Below, one piece after another: positions 50,671 to 63,000 of a stretch of 64,000 bases of DNA. Below the pieces are notes generated by a model that ran no database searches, had not been told where the DNA came from, and saw only the letters and a list, made by a program, of their open reading frames with translations. Position 1 is the stretch's first letter, and every line of letters starts with the position of its first letter. Origin of the DNA: Neorhizobium sp. SHOUNA12A (GTDB taxonomy: Bacteria; Pseudomonadota; Alphaproteobacteria; Rhizobiales; Rhizobiaceae); assembly GCF_023006505.1 (NCBI RefSeq), contig NZ_JALBGV010000011.1, positions 1 through 64,000 on the forward strand. The letters run 5' to 3'. The translations under genes were made by a program, and so were the position numbers.

Positions 50671-51058
50671 ATACTGCGGCGATTTCGTTGGGAAGTATTA
50701 TCATTTCTAATTCAGAGGCCCAAGCCCGCTCGGAATATTCCATAGCCTAGGGTTAATTACCAAATGGAAACTATCTATATAATTGTTTTCTATGTGAAAT
50801 TTCTGACGACAAAATATCGGCCTAAAAACTTGTGGTTTGGCATCTAATTGCCCAGGCGTATACATTTACCTCTTGTGTAGCCTCCGAGACACATCGGTAT
50901 GTCCCTTCCGTAGTTGGCCGCAAATCACGTAACGCCTCAAAAGTGTATAAAATTGAAGAGACTCAAGTTTTGGTATTATTTTATTGATCAGCATCTTCTG
51001 AAACAAGAAAAGGCGCTTGCGCGCCTTTTCCGTTGTTTCGATTTTGGGCAATCTTCAC
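50671..51058. other. AT-rich region between adhesin and secretion operon
   Basis: A 388-bp stretch much richer in A and T than its surroundings. It holds the adhesin terminator (51008-51029) and presumably the promoter of the tolC-hlyB-hlyD unit. No gene is supported; the short ORFs here lack any coding character. Confidence 0.65.
51008..51029 (-). terminator. Terminator of the adhesin gene
   Basis: AAAAGGCGC/GCGCCTTTT, a nine-base stem with a four-base loop, 30 bp after the adhesin stop. T-rich sequence follows on the minus strand. Confidence 0.8.
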
Positions 51059-54000
51059 TTAGACATGAGATATGTTGGCCGCGTGCTTGTCGTCGTCGAA
51101 GAGGATCTTGACGGCTTCCGTGTGATTCTGAAGCACGGCGACGTCCTTCCAGCTATCGGTCGCCACCTGAACGCCGACGGTCGTGTCGTTCCCGGCAATC
51201 GTGGTGCGAACGTTCGCGGCAGCCTCTTCACCGGTTGCCTGATGACCAAGCAGGGTGTCAAGGAGCTTCGAAACATCGACCGCATCGCCTTCGCTCGACT
51301 TGTAGTCGGTGATGATGTCGGCCATGTCGAGTTCGTGCAGGGCCGAAGGGTCGAGCACGAAGGTATCCGCGCCGGCACCGCCGGTCATCTGCGTCAGGCC
51401 CGGCATGCCGGCAAGGATGTCGTCGCCATCCGTTCCGACCAGGGAGTGGTCAGGCGCATCGCTGAACAGAGTGTCGAACCCGACTTCCACGAACGAGCCG
51501 GTCGAACCGTCTGCGTAGGTGAACGAACCCTCTGCAAACAGTGACTGACCGTCGATATAACCTTCCGCGCCATGAGCATCGAGCGAGATGCCGGTGATGC
51601 CGTAATCGTGGAGGCCCTTCAGCTCGCCGGCGTCGCTGATGCCGTTGCCGTTGGCATCCAGCCAGACCAGCAGCTTGTCGAAGCCGGTGTCGGAGGCATC
51701 GATCTTGCCGTCATGATTGACGTCAAGCGTCGAAAGCGCCGCCACACCGCCGGCATGCGTGCCGCCGCCAAAGTTCGGGGTGAAGATCTCCGAACCGTTG
51801 TCGATCTTGCCGTTGCCATCGACATCGAAGGCAAGGATGCCGTCGGTCTTGGTCCAAGCCACCTGGTCCTTGTGGCCATCGGCATCGATGTCGAACTTCA
51901 CGCCATTTTCGACCGAGGTGAAGGTGAAGCCGTTGTGATCGAGATCGAGGATGATGGGGTCAATAGACGATACGACACCATTAGGGTTGAAGGGGGTGGT
52001 GTAGATGTCGGTGAGCGGTGCCCCGGTCAACTCTACCAGTGTTCCGCCCGCGCCACTTCCGGTTTGCTGATACACGTAGCCGTTACCCATTGCGTTAAAC
52101 GCAAGTGTCGCGCCGGCTTCGCCAATGTTAGTGGCCATAAGATATTGCACAACAGCGGCAAGAGCCTGTGTCGAGTTTATCGAAAGGGGCGGGTAATTCT
52201 GATAGGTCTGCAAGTTATCGGTGCCATAGAACGTAGCAATACCCGTTTGATAGTTGACCGTGTGCAGTTCGACGGTATCTCCGCCGATTGCGAGAGTAGA
52301 GTCAACACCATTGGTGACGAATAGATTGGCCTGCTTCACTGGCACCGAGAAGTCGAGCTTGTCCGCAGTTCCGCCGGTACCCCAGTCGGTGATCACGTCA
52401 TAGCCCGTGATGGTGCCGTCGTTTAAGGTCCCGCCAATTTGAGGCGTGGAATCGCCGGCAGCAATCACGAACGTGTCGCTGCCTGCGCCACCCGTAAGAG
52501 TGTCGCCGCCGCCACCGCCGGTGATGGTGTCATTGCCACCACCGCCGGTAATGGTATCCTTGCCCGCACCGCCGCTCAGCGTATCGTTGCCCGAACCGCC
52601 CGTGATGGTGTCGGCCTTGGACGAACCGGTCAGCGAGACAGCCGTGGAATCACCATCATTGGTCAGTGTCCAGCCATTCGCGCCGGTGGCATTGGCAACG
52701 CTGATGTCGTGGCCAGCCGCGATGATCGTTGCCGAGCCACTGTTGGAGGAAAGCGAACCCGAACTGCTCGACGCCGACCAGTTAGTGTCAGCTGTCGCAA
52801 CGGTGGTTCCCGCCGCCACGAGAATGTCTCCGTTGCCCAGGTCGGTGATGGTGTTGGTCCCCGTGCCAAGGGTGAACCTGTCGTTACCGCTGCCGCCGGT
52901 GATCGTGTTGGTGCCATTGCCGGTCGTGATGGTGTCGTTACCGCCTCCACCATAAACCGTGTTTACACCGTTGCCGGTTGCAATGGTATCGGCACCGGTG
53001 CCGCCAATAAAGATATTGTCACCATTGCTGCCGGTCATTGTGTTAACGACCCCGTCTCTGGCTACGAGAATATAATTCCCGTTGTCCGGCGTTGTGATCG
53101 TGGAGCCACCGACCACCGACACAGTTCCCGTCGATCCGTCGCTCAACTGATAGGTAAACGAACCACCGCTCGTGATGCCGATGTCCTTGATCTGAACGGA
53201 TTTACCATCAGCGGATATATCACCGCCATCTAGATCAAGGCTGCTTACATTCGAAATTGCAGTGATCGTCGCGGAAGACGAAGTATTACCGGTAAGCTCC
53301 GATGCTTGAATGGTCATGGCATTGCCCTGACCATTGCCCGCAATATCGGCGATGACGGAATAAGTCGGCGCATCGCTTGTGCCGGCAATATTGACGGTGA
53401 TCGTCGTCGTCGCGCCGTCTGCGGACGACACCGTGATGCTGTCCGTATAGGTCTGGCCGGCCACGAACTCGTCGTGGGCAGTGTTCGTGGCGTAAGTCCA
53501 CGTTCCATTCGTGTTGATCGTGAACTTGCCATAGCCGTTCGAACCAGCAGCATTCGTCTGAGCGACGAAGGTCTCCGGGCTGTCGACATCGCTGATCGTC
53601 AGAGTGCCGCCCGTGGTCAGGACTGCGTTGGTTTCCGTCAGGTTCACAGTCACCGGCGTCAGAACCGCGGCGTCGTTCGTGCCGGCAATGTCGACGGTGA
53701 TCGTCGTTGTCGTGCCGTCTGCGGACGACACCGTGATGCTGTCCGTATAGGTCTGGCCGGCCACGAACTCGTCGTGGGCAGTGTTCGTGGCGTAAGTCCA
53801 CGTTCCATTCGTGTTGATCGTGAACTTGCCATAGCCGTTCGAACCAGCAGCATTCGTCTGAGCGACGAAGGTCTCTGGGCTGTCGACATCGCTGATCGTC
53901 AGAGTGCCGCCCGAGGTCAGGACTGCGTTGGTTTCCGTCAGGTTGACGGTCACCGGCGTCAGAACCGCGGCGTCGTTCACAGGAGTGACCGCGATGTTGA

Positions 54001-57000
54001 ATGTGTCCGAAACGCTGTTCAAACCATCGGTGGCGGTCACCTTCACATCGAAGCTGCCATTGTAGTTCAACGGCGCATCACCGCTGAACGTCCCTGTGCT
54101 GGGATCAAAATGCAGCCATGCCGGCAGTGCCGAACCATCGCCGAGGGTGGCCGTGTAGGTCAGTGTCGAGTCCACGTCCGAGAATGTGTCTCCCGGAACC
54201 TGGAAGGAAATCGTGCCTTCCTCCGGAATGCTCTGGTCGGCAATCGCATTCGCAAGAACCGGCGCATCGTCAACCGCCGTGATGGCCACCCCGATCGAAC
54301 CGGTCGAAACCAGAGTATCGGTGTGCAGACCATCGGTGAGCGTGGCGCTGTCAAGGACCGTCGCCGCAACGTTCAGGTCGAAGTTGCCGGCGAAGTCGTG
54401 CGGCGGTGTCATCGTCAGGCCGGAGGTATTGACCCCGGCGGTATCGGTGATGACCCAAACCGCACCTTCGAGCGCGCCTTGGCTGAAGGTCGCACCGGCC
54501 GGGAAGCCCGACAGTTCGACCCGCGTCACCTTTTCCGACCCGTCGGTGTCGCCAAGGGCAATGTTGAGCGCGATGTTGGCCGCTGCGTCTTCAGCGCCGA
54601 GACCAGAACCGGAGATCGTCGCAGTATCAGCCACCGGCCGAATATTGACCGTGATGGTTGCCGAAGCCGTGGCGTTTGCGGCGCCGCTGCCGTCAGATAC
54701 CGTATACTGGATCGTGGTGATACCGCTGGCGTTGGCGTGCGGCGTGTAGACCAGGTCCCCGTTGGAGTACAGGAGGCCGCTGCCCGTCGGCCCCGACGTG
54801 ATGGTCGCCGCGGTCGGATGCAGAGTATCCCCGTCGACATCGGTGTCGTTGGCGAGGGTATTGACGCCGGAGAGCGTATGGTCCTCGTCGACGAAAAAGA
54901 CGTCGTTGTGCGGGGTCGGTGTATCGTTGACCGGCGTGACCGCGATATTGAAGGTGTCCGAAACGTCGTTCAAACCGTCGGTGGCAGTCACCTTCACATC
55001 GAAGCTGCCGTTGTAGTTCAACGGCGCAACACCGCTGAAAGTCCCTGTCCCGGCGTCAAAGTGCAACCAGGCCGGCAGTGCCGAACCATCGCCGAGGGTT
55101 GCCGTGTAGGTCAGTGCCGAGTCGATGTCCGAGAACGTGCCTGCCGGAACCTGGAAGGAAATCGTGCCTTCCTCCGCAATGCTCTGGTCGGCAATCGGCT
55201 GGACGAGAACCGGCACATCGTTCACCGCTGTGATGGCAACCTCGATCGAACCGGTCGAAACCGCGGTATCCGTGTGAAGGCCATCGGAGAGCATAGCGCT
55301 GTCGAGGACCGTTGCTGCCACGTTCAGCGTGAAGTTGCCGTTGTAATTGGCCGGCGGAGTCATCGTCAGCCCGGTGGTAACAACCCCGGCAGCATTCTCG
55401 ATGACCCAGACACCACCCTGCAACGAGCCCTGGTTGAAGGTTGCACCGTCCGGGAAACCGCTCAACTCAACTCGTGTCACCTTCTCGGAATGATCCGTGT
55501 CGCCAAGAGCAATATTGAGCCCAATGGCGGCCGCACCATCTTCGCTGCCGGAGCCGGAGCCGGAGATGGTGGCGGCGTCCGCGATCGGACGGATATTGAC
55601 GGTGATCGTACCCTGGCTCGTGAGGTTGCCGTCGGAGACCGTATAGCCGATGACCGAATAACCGCTCTCGTTTGCCTCCGCGTGATAGGTCAACGCGCCG
55701 CCTGTCTCCAGCGATGCGGATGCGGCCGGGTTCCCCCCAACCGTTATGTTGCCAACCCTGATGAGGGTATCGCCTTCGGCATCCGTGTCGTTCGTCAATA
55801 CGTTGACGCCCGAGAGGGTGGTGTCCTCGTCGATGAAATAGACGTCGTCATGCGCCACCGGTGCATCGTTGACCGGCGTCACGGTGAAGTTGAAGGTGCC
55901 GGTGCCGGGTGCCGAGTTGTCCTCGTTGCCGTCCTCGACCTTGACCGAGAAGGATGCGGTCGGACCTTCCGAACCGTCATGGGTGTAGGTGATCAGGCCG
56001 GCCTTGAGTTCGGCGGCGGTGAACGAGGTCGCCGAAGCTCCGCCGTTGGAAATCACCCCGTGCGTCTCGCCGGAGACGGAGACCTGGAAGACCACGCCGC
56101 CGTCGACATCGTCCGGATCGGTATAGCCGAGTTCGGCGAAAGTGAGGACGTGGCTGCCGCCTTCGGCGACCACCCCAGTCAACGTGCCGGCCAATACCGG
56201 CGCGTCGTTGATGGCGATCATGTGAACGGTCGCAACCTGCGGCGCGCTATCGGAAACCCCATCATTGACCACAACGGTCAGGGTGCGGTCGATCGAGGTA
56301 TCCGGGTTATCGCTGTTGTCCTGGTAGACGATGTTCTTGAGGATCGTCTCATAGGTGGCGATCGATGCCAAACCGGTGACCGACAGCACGCCGGTGGTTG
56401 AATTGTAGCCGACGTTCAAGCCCACGGCGGCGGCGGTTGCCGTCGCGTTGAGGAAGAGCGTCTCGCTTGCTCCATCAAGGTTGTGGGCAAGCGTCACCGT
56501 CATCGACTGCAGCGTCGAAGAGTCGACGTCTGCAAGACTTGCCTGCCAGGCGAACTGCTGCGGTGTCTGTTCCGTGGCGTTGGTCGCCGCACCGTTTCCG
56601 CCAGCCGCGCCATTCAGGTCGATGACCGTGGCGTCGTTGGTGCCGGTGATCGCGATGGTCAGCGACGCAGTCGAAGTCAGGCCATGGGCATCCTTCATCC
56701 CGTAGGTGAAGACTTCGCTGGCGTGCGTGTTCTGGACAAGCGCCTGGGTGTCGGCGTCATTGTTGTCCAGTGCATAGGCATAGCTGCCATCCGCATGGAT
56801 TGTCAGCGTGCCGTAGGTGCCGGCAACCGTGACATCGCCATTATTGCCGGGAACGGCCGTCAATCCGCCGCCGGCGAACTGGATCGAGGTGACGGTCCTG
56901 GTGTCGAAGATATCGGCGTCGGTATCGTTGGTCAGCACATTGCCGGTTGCCGAAGCGTCGCCGGCCGTGCCGTTGGCGATGCCGCCGGCCTCGATTACCG

Positions 57001-60000
57001 GATCACCCGCATTGGTGTCGGCAATGGCATGCGGCGCATCGTTGACCAGCTCGATGGCCTGCACGGTGCCGCCGTTGCCGTTGTTCTCACCGGCAAAGGT
57101 GAACTGCTCGATGTTCTTCGCCGTCGCCACGACGGTGCCGCCGAGGCTGAAGGAGAAGGTGCCGTCGGAGGCCCGAACGATGTCGTAGTCGGCCCATTTG
57201 CCGGCCAGGATCATCGTATCCACGTCGCCGCCAGTGGTGTCGTCGGCGTCGGTGACGACCACCTTGGTGCCGGCAAGACCGGCCAGGTTGATGACGTCGT
57301 CGCCGGTACCGCCGGTGATGACGATGGTCGAAGGTGCGATGGCGGTGCCGGAGAGATCGCCGACATTGATCGTGCCGCCGCCTGCATGCAGGGTGATCTC
57401 GATGCCTTCGATTTCGTCGGCCCGTACAGTCGTTCCGCCGGTGCCGCTATAGGTGACCAGCACGTCGGGCCGATCGTCGGCCGGCGCAACATTCTGCGGG
57501 TCCGCCAGGGTCGATTTGCCGATCGTGAAGGTGCGGCCCTCGGCATCGCCGGCGATCTTGAGGACGTCGTAGTCCGGGAAGATCGAGCCGGTTTCCGTGC
57601 CGCCGTCGATCACGTCGGCAGCGCTGCCTACCTTGTAGATGATCGTGTCGTTGCCAGCACCGCCGCGGATGATGTCAGCGCCAGCCGAGCCGGTGATAGT
57701 GTCGCTACCAGCACCGCCATCCACGGTCAGGGAGACCGAGGCGTCGAGCCCACTTGCATTGATGACGTCATTGCCGCCGTTGGCTTCGATCCTCACCGCG
57801 GAGGTGCTGATCCCTGAAATGGACGGCAAGCCGCTGCCATGGATCTGCAGGAGGTTGGAATTGCCCTCGATCGTGATCGTTTCGGCGTTATCCAGTGAGC
57901 GCAGGGTGATCGTGTCGGCCCCGCCCATCTGGTTGAGGATGACCGATTCCACGCTGCTGGTGGTAACGTCCACGATGCCGTCGCCATCGACATCCAGCGT
58001 GAAGCCGGTTGCAGTCACCGAGACGACCGACTGCTCCACATTGGCGCTGCCATTGGCGATCAGAAGGTCCATCCCGCTGTCGTCGTTGATGGTGTCGACG
58101 CCGTCGCCAACGGTGTAGTTGAAGGTATCGCCTCCCGCTCCGCCGTTGATCGTATCGTTGCCGAGGCCGCCGGTGATATTGTCGGTGTTGTCGCCGCCGT
58201 CGATCGTATCGTCGCCGGCGCCGCCCCAGATCTCGTCATTGCCGGCACCGCCCTTGAGGATGTCGTTGCCGCCGAGGCCGGAGATCAGGTCGTTGCCCGT
58301 GCCGCCGTTGATGATATCGGCAGAATTCGAGCCGCCGAGGATGTCGTTGCCGTCACCGCCTTCGATGGTGATCGGTCCGCCGTCCGCAGTGGAGCCTGCA
58401 GCCAGAAGAATGACGTCGTTGCCATCGGTACCGACGATCTTTTCGACGCCGGAGAGATAGCCCGGAGCCGTGCTGTAATCGGCCACGAAGCCCGATTTGC
58501 CATCCCGCTCCAGGATGATCGTATCGTTTCCTGCGCCACCGACAACCTTGTCGGCAGTGCCGGCAAGACCAGCGATATTGACCGCCAGGAGACTGCCGTC
58601 ACCTAGCTGAATGTTACGGGTACCGGAACCGGTCACGTCCGCACCGAGGACGAAAGTGTCGTTACCCTCGCCGCCGTCGAGAACATCGGCTCCGAGGCCG
58701 CCATCCAGATAATCGTTGGCACCATTGCCCGTGAGCTTGTTGGCTTCGCCGCCGCCGATCAGCACATCGTTGCCGGCACCACCCAGGGCATCGACGATGC
58801 CCGAGACGCTGTCGATACCGACGACCTTGTCGATCACGGAGGCACCGTCGGTCGCAGTGTCAGCTGCAACGGTCTGGCTGCCGACCATATGGGCAACGTT
58901 GTCAAGGTTGACGAAGACGCTGGTGGAAAGGCTGGAATAGTTGATCGAGTCGATCGAGCCTGCCGCGTCGACGCGAACGGTCACAGTCGAAGCGGCGGCG
59001 TCGCCGTCCGTGTCGGTGGCGGTGAAGCCGAGGGCCAGATCGAGATACTGGCTCGTCGCATTCGGCGCCGTATGATCGAGCGGCTGAAGCAGCGAGAAGC
59101 TGTAGGCGCCGGTGGCCACATTGAGCGATGCCGTGAAGACGATATCGCCGGCGGCCGGCGGATTGGTCGAGCCGATGAACCCGGTCAGCACATCATTGAT
59201 GACATCGATCGTCACCGGATGGCCGTTCGAGCTGAGCGCCGTCACCGAAACGCCGTTCTGATCCGTTGTCGCGACACTTCCGGTAAAGGAAAGCGTGCGC
59301 GCGCTTCCGGCATCCGCGCCCCAGGAGAGGCCCGTCAGAGCGGCGGTGATGGTTTCCGTGCCGCCTTCCTCGACTGTTCCGATGGCATTCGGGCCGGCCG
59401 TCGGCACGCTATCGGTGACGGTGACGATCAGCTGGTCATGGAGCGCCACGCTGTCGCCGTCGCCATCGGTTACCGTGACAGCGGAGGAAAGGTCCAGCGC
59501 CAGCGAACCGTCGCCGTCGGTGAAGGTAATCGAGTGGCCATTGTTGACGGTTGTAGAGCCATTCGGCGAACCTACGCCGTCAAGACCGAATTTCGTCTGA
59601 TTGGCGACGTTGCCGACATTCACATACCAGGTGGTGTGGGCCGGGATTTGCAGGACAGAATCCGCCCCGCCTGCGTCGTTATGAAGCGTCCAGGTGACTG
59701 CGCTGTTGCCATCATTGCTGACGCGGATGATCGCGTCGCCATCCGGCATGTGTCCCACGAAGGCGAGATCGTTGCCGCCGACATCAGCGACAGCCGCATG
59801 ACTGCCCGCAACGTCGAGAGCAGCAGCTGGGATCGATACGCCATCAATAACTACACTGTCGGTATGGTCGAGCGGGCCGGTCTGCGTAAAGGTGTAATGG
59901 CCGGTGGCCGGATCGACGCTGAACGTGAAGATCGTCGCCGTACCGGCTTTCGCCACCAGGGCATTGCCGACTACGGAATAGGTAAGCGCGACACCGCCGG

Positions 60001-63000
60001 ACGTCAGCGAAGTCAGGCTGGAGGACAGATCGGTGGTTTCGACAGAGTAGCGGCCGATGCCGTCAGCGCCCGGCGATACCAGGGCGGCAAGCTCGCCGGA
60101 AATCGAACCGCCTGCGCCGCTTTCAGTGATCGCGCCGGTTCCGATCACACCGGTGGAAACCGGCGTGTCGTCGTCGATATTGACTGTAAGCGTGCCGGTG
60201 GCAACGTCGCCGTCACCGTCGGTCACCCGATACTGGAAGGAAACCTGGGCATTGTCTTCCGATCCGGCCACGCCATGGGCCACCGGGTTGAGCGGCTCGA
60301 CCTTGTAGGCGCCGGTCGCGGTGTCGGTGATGGTCACCTGGAAGACGTTGACATAGGAGCCGTTCTGCAGCTGCGTGATCGTCATCGTCTTGCTGTCTGC
60401 GGACAGGTCGTACCAGAAGCCGTTCGGAAGGGTGAGGCCGTTCGGCGCCCACAGGACCGAGGCCGTGCCGTCGGCACCGCCGTGGTTGGCAAGCGTACCG
60501 GTCAGAACCTGGGATTCGACGTCGTCGCCGACGCCGCCCGGATTGCCGCCGGTCAGCATGTCGTCGTCCAACTGGATCACCGCGTTGGTTTCCACCGTCG
60601 GCGTGTCGTCATCGACATTGACGCTGATCGTGCCGCGCACGCTGTCGCCATCACCGTCCGTGACGTCGTAGGACACCGTGAATTGGACATTGTCCTCGAA
60701 GCCCGGGATCGTTCCCTGGGGATGGTTGATCGGCGCGACCTGGGCTACGGAATAGGCGCCCGTCGCGGTGTCGGTGATCGTCAAGGTCACGACCGGCACA
60801 TAGGTGCCGCCCTTGTCCTGCGTGATGGTCATTACCGTGCCATCGGTCGAAACCGAGAACCAGAAGCCGGAAGGAAGCGTCACGCCGGCCGTCGACCAGA
60901 GAACCGAGGCCGTACCGTCCGCGCCCGATGCATGAGTGAGAACGCCGGTCAGAGCCGTAGCATCGATGTCGTCGCCATTGCCGTTTGGGTTCCCGTGGGC
61001 AAGCGCGTCCTCATCGATCTGCACCAGCGTGTTCGTACCGGTGATCTGCGGCGTATCGTCGTTGACATTGACCTTGAGGGAGCCAGTCGCCTTGTCGCCG
61101 TCACCGTCGGTGACTGTGTAGGAGAAGGTCAGCGACAGGTTTTCTTCCGTCGTGCCGGAGGCCGGATGTGCCAGGGGTGCGGAGGTCGTGAAATTGTAGG
61201 AACCATCGGCGTTGATAACCAGCGTCGCAACCGTCGCATGGCTGATCACACCGGTCGCCGTCCAGATGGTTGCACCATTCGCACCCGGGGTGCCGGCAGA
61301 CCAATGGACGGATTCCGAGTGGGCGATACCCTGAGCATCCGTGTAGATGGCGCTGAAGGTAGTGCTACTGTTGAGCGTCACGCTCTTGACGCCGTCGGCG
61401 CCTGCGGTGAACAGCGCACCGGCTGCGCCGGTGGCCGAGTTGGCATTGGCGACGTCGCCGGTGCCGCCGGCATTGCCGCCGGCAAAGCCGTCGTCGTCCA
61501 GAACCGTCGTCGAGGTTACCACGCCCTTTGATACTGGCGTATCGTCATTGACCTGGATGATCAGGGCACCGCCCGCCTTGTCACCGTCGCCGTCCGTCAC
61601 CGTGAAGTTGAACGACAGCGTTTTGTCGTCTTCGACGCCTGGCAGAGAAAAGTCATGCGCAACCGGCGCGCCCAGCGTGAACGTGTAGGAACCGTCCGTC
61701 TTGATCACCAGGACCGCAGCCGGAGTACCGGCCGGATAGTTGGCGCTCGTCGCCGTGAATGTCGTCGTCCCGTCGGAACCGACCACGCCGCCACTCCACG
61801 AAACCGCTTCCGTCTTCGCAAAGCCCTGAGCGTCTTTGTAGATCACATCAAAGGCGGGACCCGAGATCGCGACCGACTTCACCCCGTCCGCACCCGCCGT
61901 GAACAGCGCACCCGCGCCGCCCGATACCGTGCTGTAGTTCGGGTTCGCATCGTTAAAGCCGCCATTGTTGGCCGGCGTGAATTCGCTCTGCGCCTCGTCG
62001 TCGAGAATGCGCGACGCCGTCACGATGATCTGCGACACCGGCGTGTCGTCGTCGATCTCGACCTTCAGCGTACCGGTCGCCTTGTCGCCGTCGCCGTCCG
62101 TCACCGTGAAGTTGAACGACAGCGTTTTGTCATCTTCGATGCCCGGCAGAGAAAAGTCATGTGCGACCGGCGCGCCCAGCGTAAACGTGTAGGAGCCGTC
62201 CGCCTTGATCACCAGGACCGCAGCCGGAGTTCCGGCCGGGTAGTTGGCGCTCGTCGCCGTGAACGTCGTCGTCCCGTCGGAACCGACCACGCCACCACTC
62301 CACGAAACCGCTTCCGTCTTCGCAAAGCCCTGAGCGTCCTTGTAGATCACATCAAAGGCAGGACCTGCGAGCGCAACCGACTTCACACCGTCCGCACCCG
62401 CCGTGAACAGCGCGCCCGCGCCGCCCGACACCGTGCTGTAGTTCGGGTTCGTATCGAAGAGGCCGCCATTGTTGGCCGGCGTGAATTCGCTCTGTGCCTC
62501 GTCGTCGAGAACACGCGAAGCCGTTACGGTGCTCTTCGAGACTGGCGTGTCGTCGTCGATCTCGACCTTCAGCGTACCGCCCGCCTTGTCGCCGTCGCCA
62601 TCCGTCACCGTGAAGTCGAACGACAGCGACTTGTTGTCCTCCGAAGTGCTCACCGTGTCATGCGCGACCGGAGCACCGAGCGTCAGCGTATAGGAACCGT
62701 CCGCCTTGATCACCAGGACCGCAGCCGGAGTACCGACAGGATAGTTGGCGCTCGTCGCCGTGAACGTCGTCGTCCCGTCGGAACCGACCACACCGCCGCT
62801 CCACGAAACCGCTTCCGTCTTCGCAAAGCCCTGAGCGTCCTTGTAGACCACGTCGAAGGCAGGGCCTACAAGCGCGACCGACTTCACACCGTCCGCACCC
62901 GCCGTGAACAGCGCGCCCGCGCCGCCCGACACCGTGCTGTAGTTCGGGGTAACGTCTCCCGGGCCGCCATTGTTGACCGGCGTGAATTCGCTCTGCGCCT

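Noticed and set aside
52450-53010. Short regular repeats that could be mistaken for a repeat array of CRISPR type
   Set aside because: They encode glycine-aspartate RTX nonapeptides in frame with the adhesin; there are no unique spacers.
53306-56401. A 1031-codon open frame on the plus strand, opposite the adhesin
   Set aside because: It is antisense to the adhesin gene and follows from codon bias in a GC-rich repetitive gene. It has no protein-family motifs and no ribosome site. Similar long antisense frames at 58889-61531 and 61655-63040 were rejected for the same reason.
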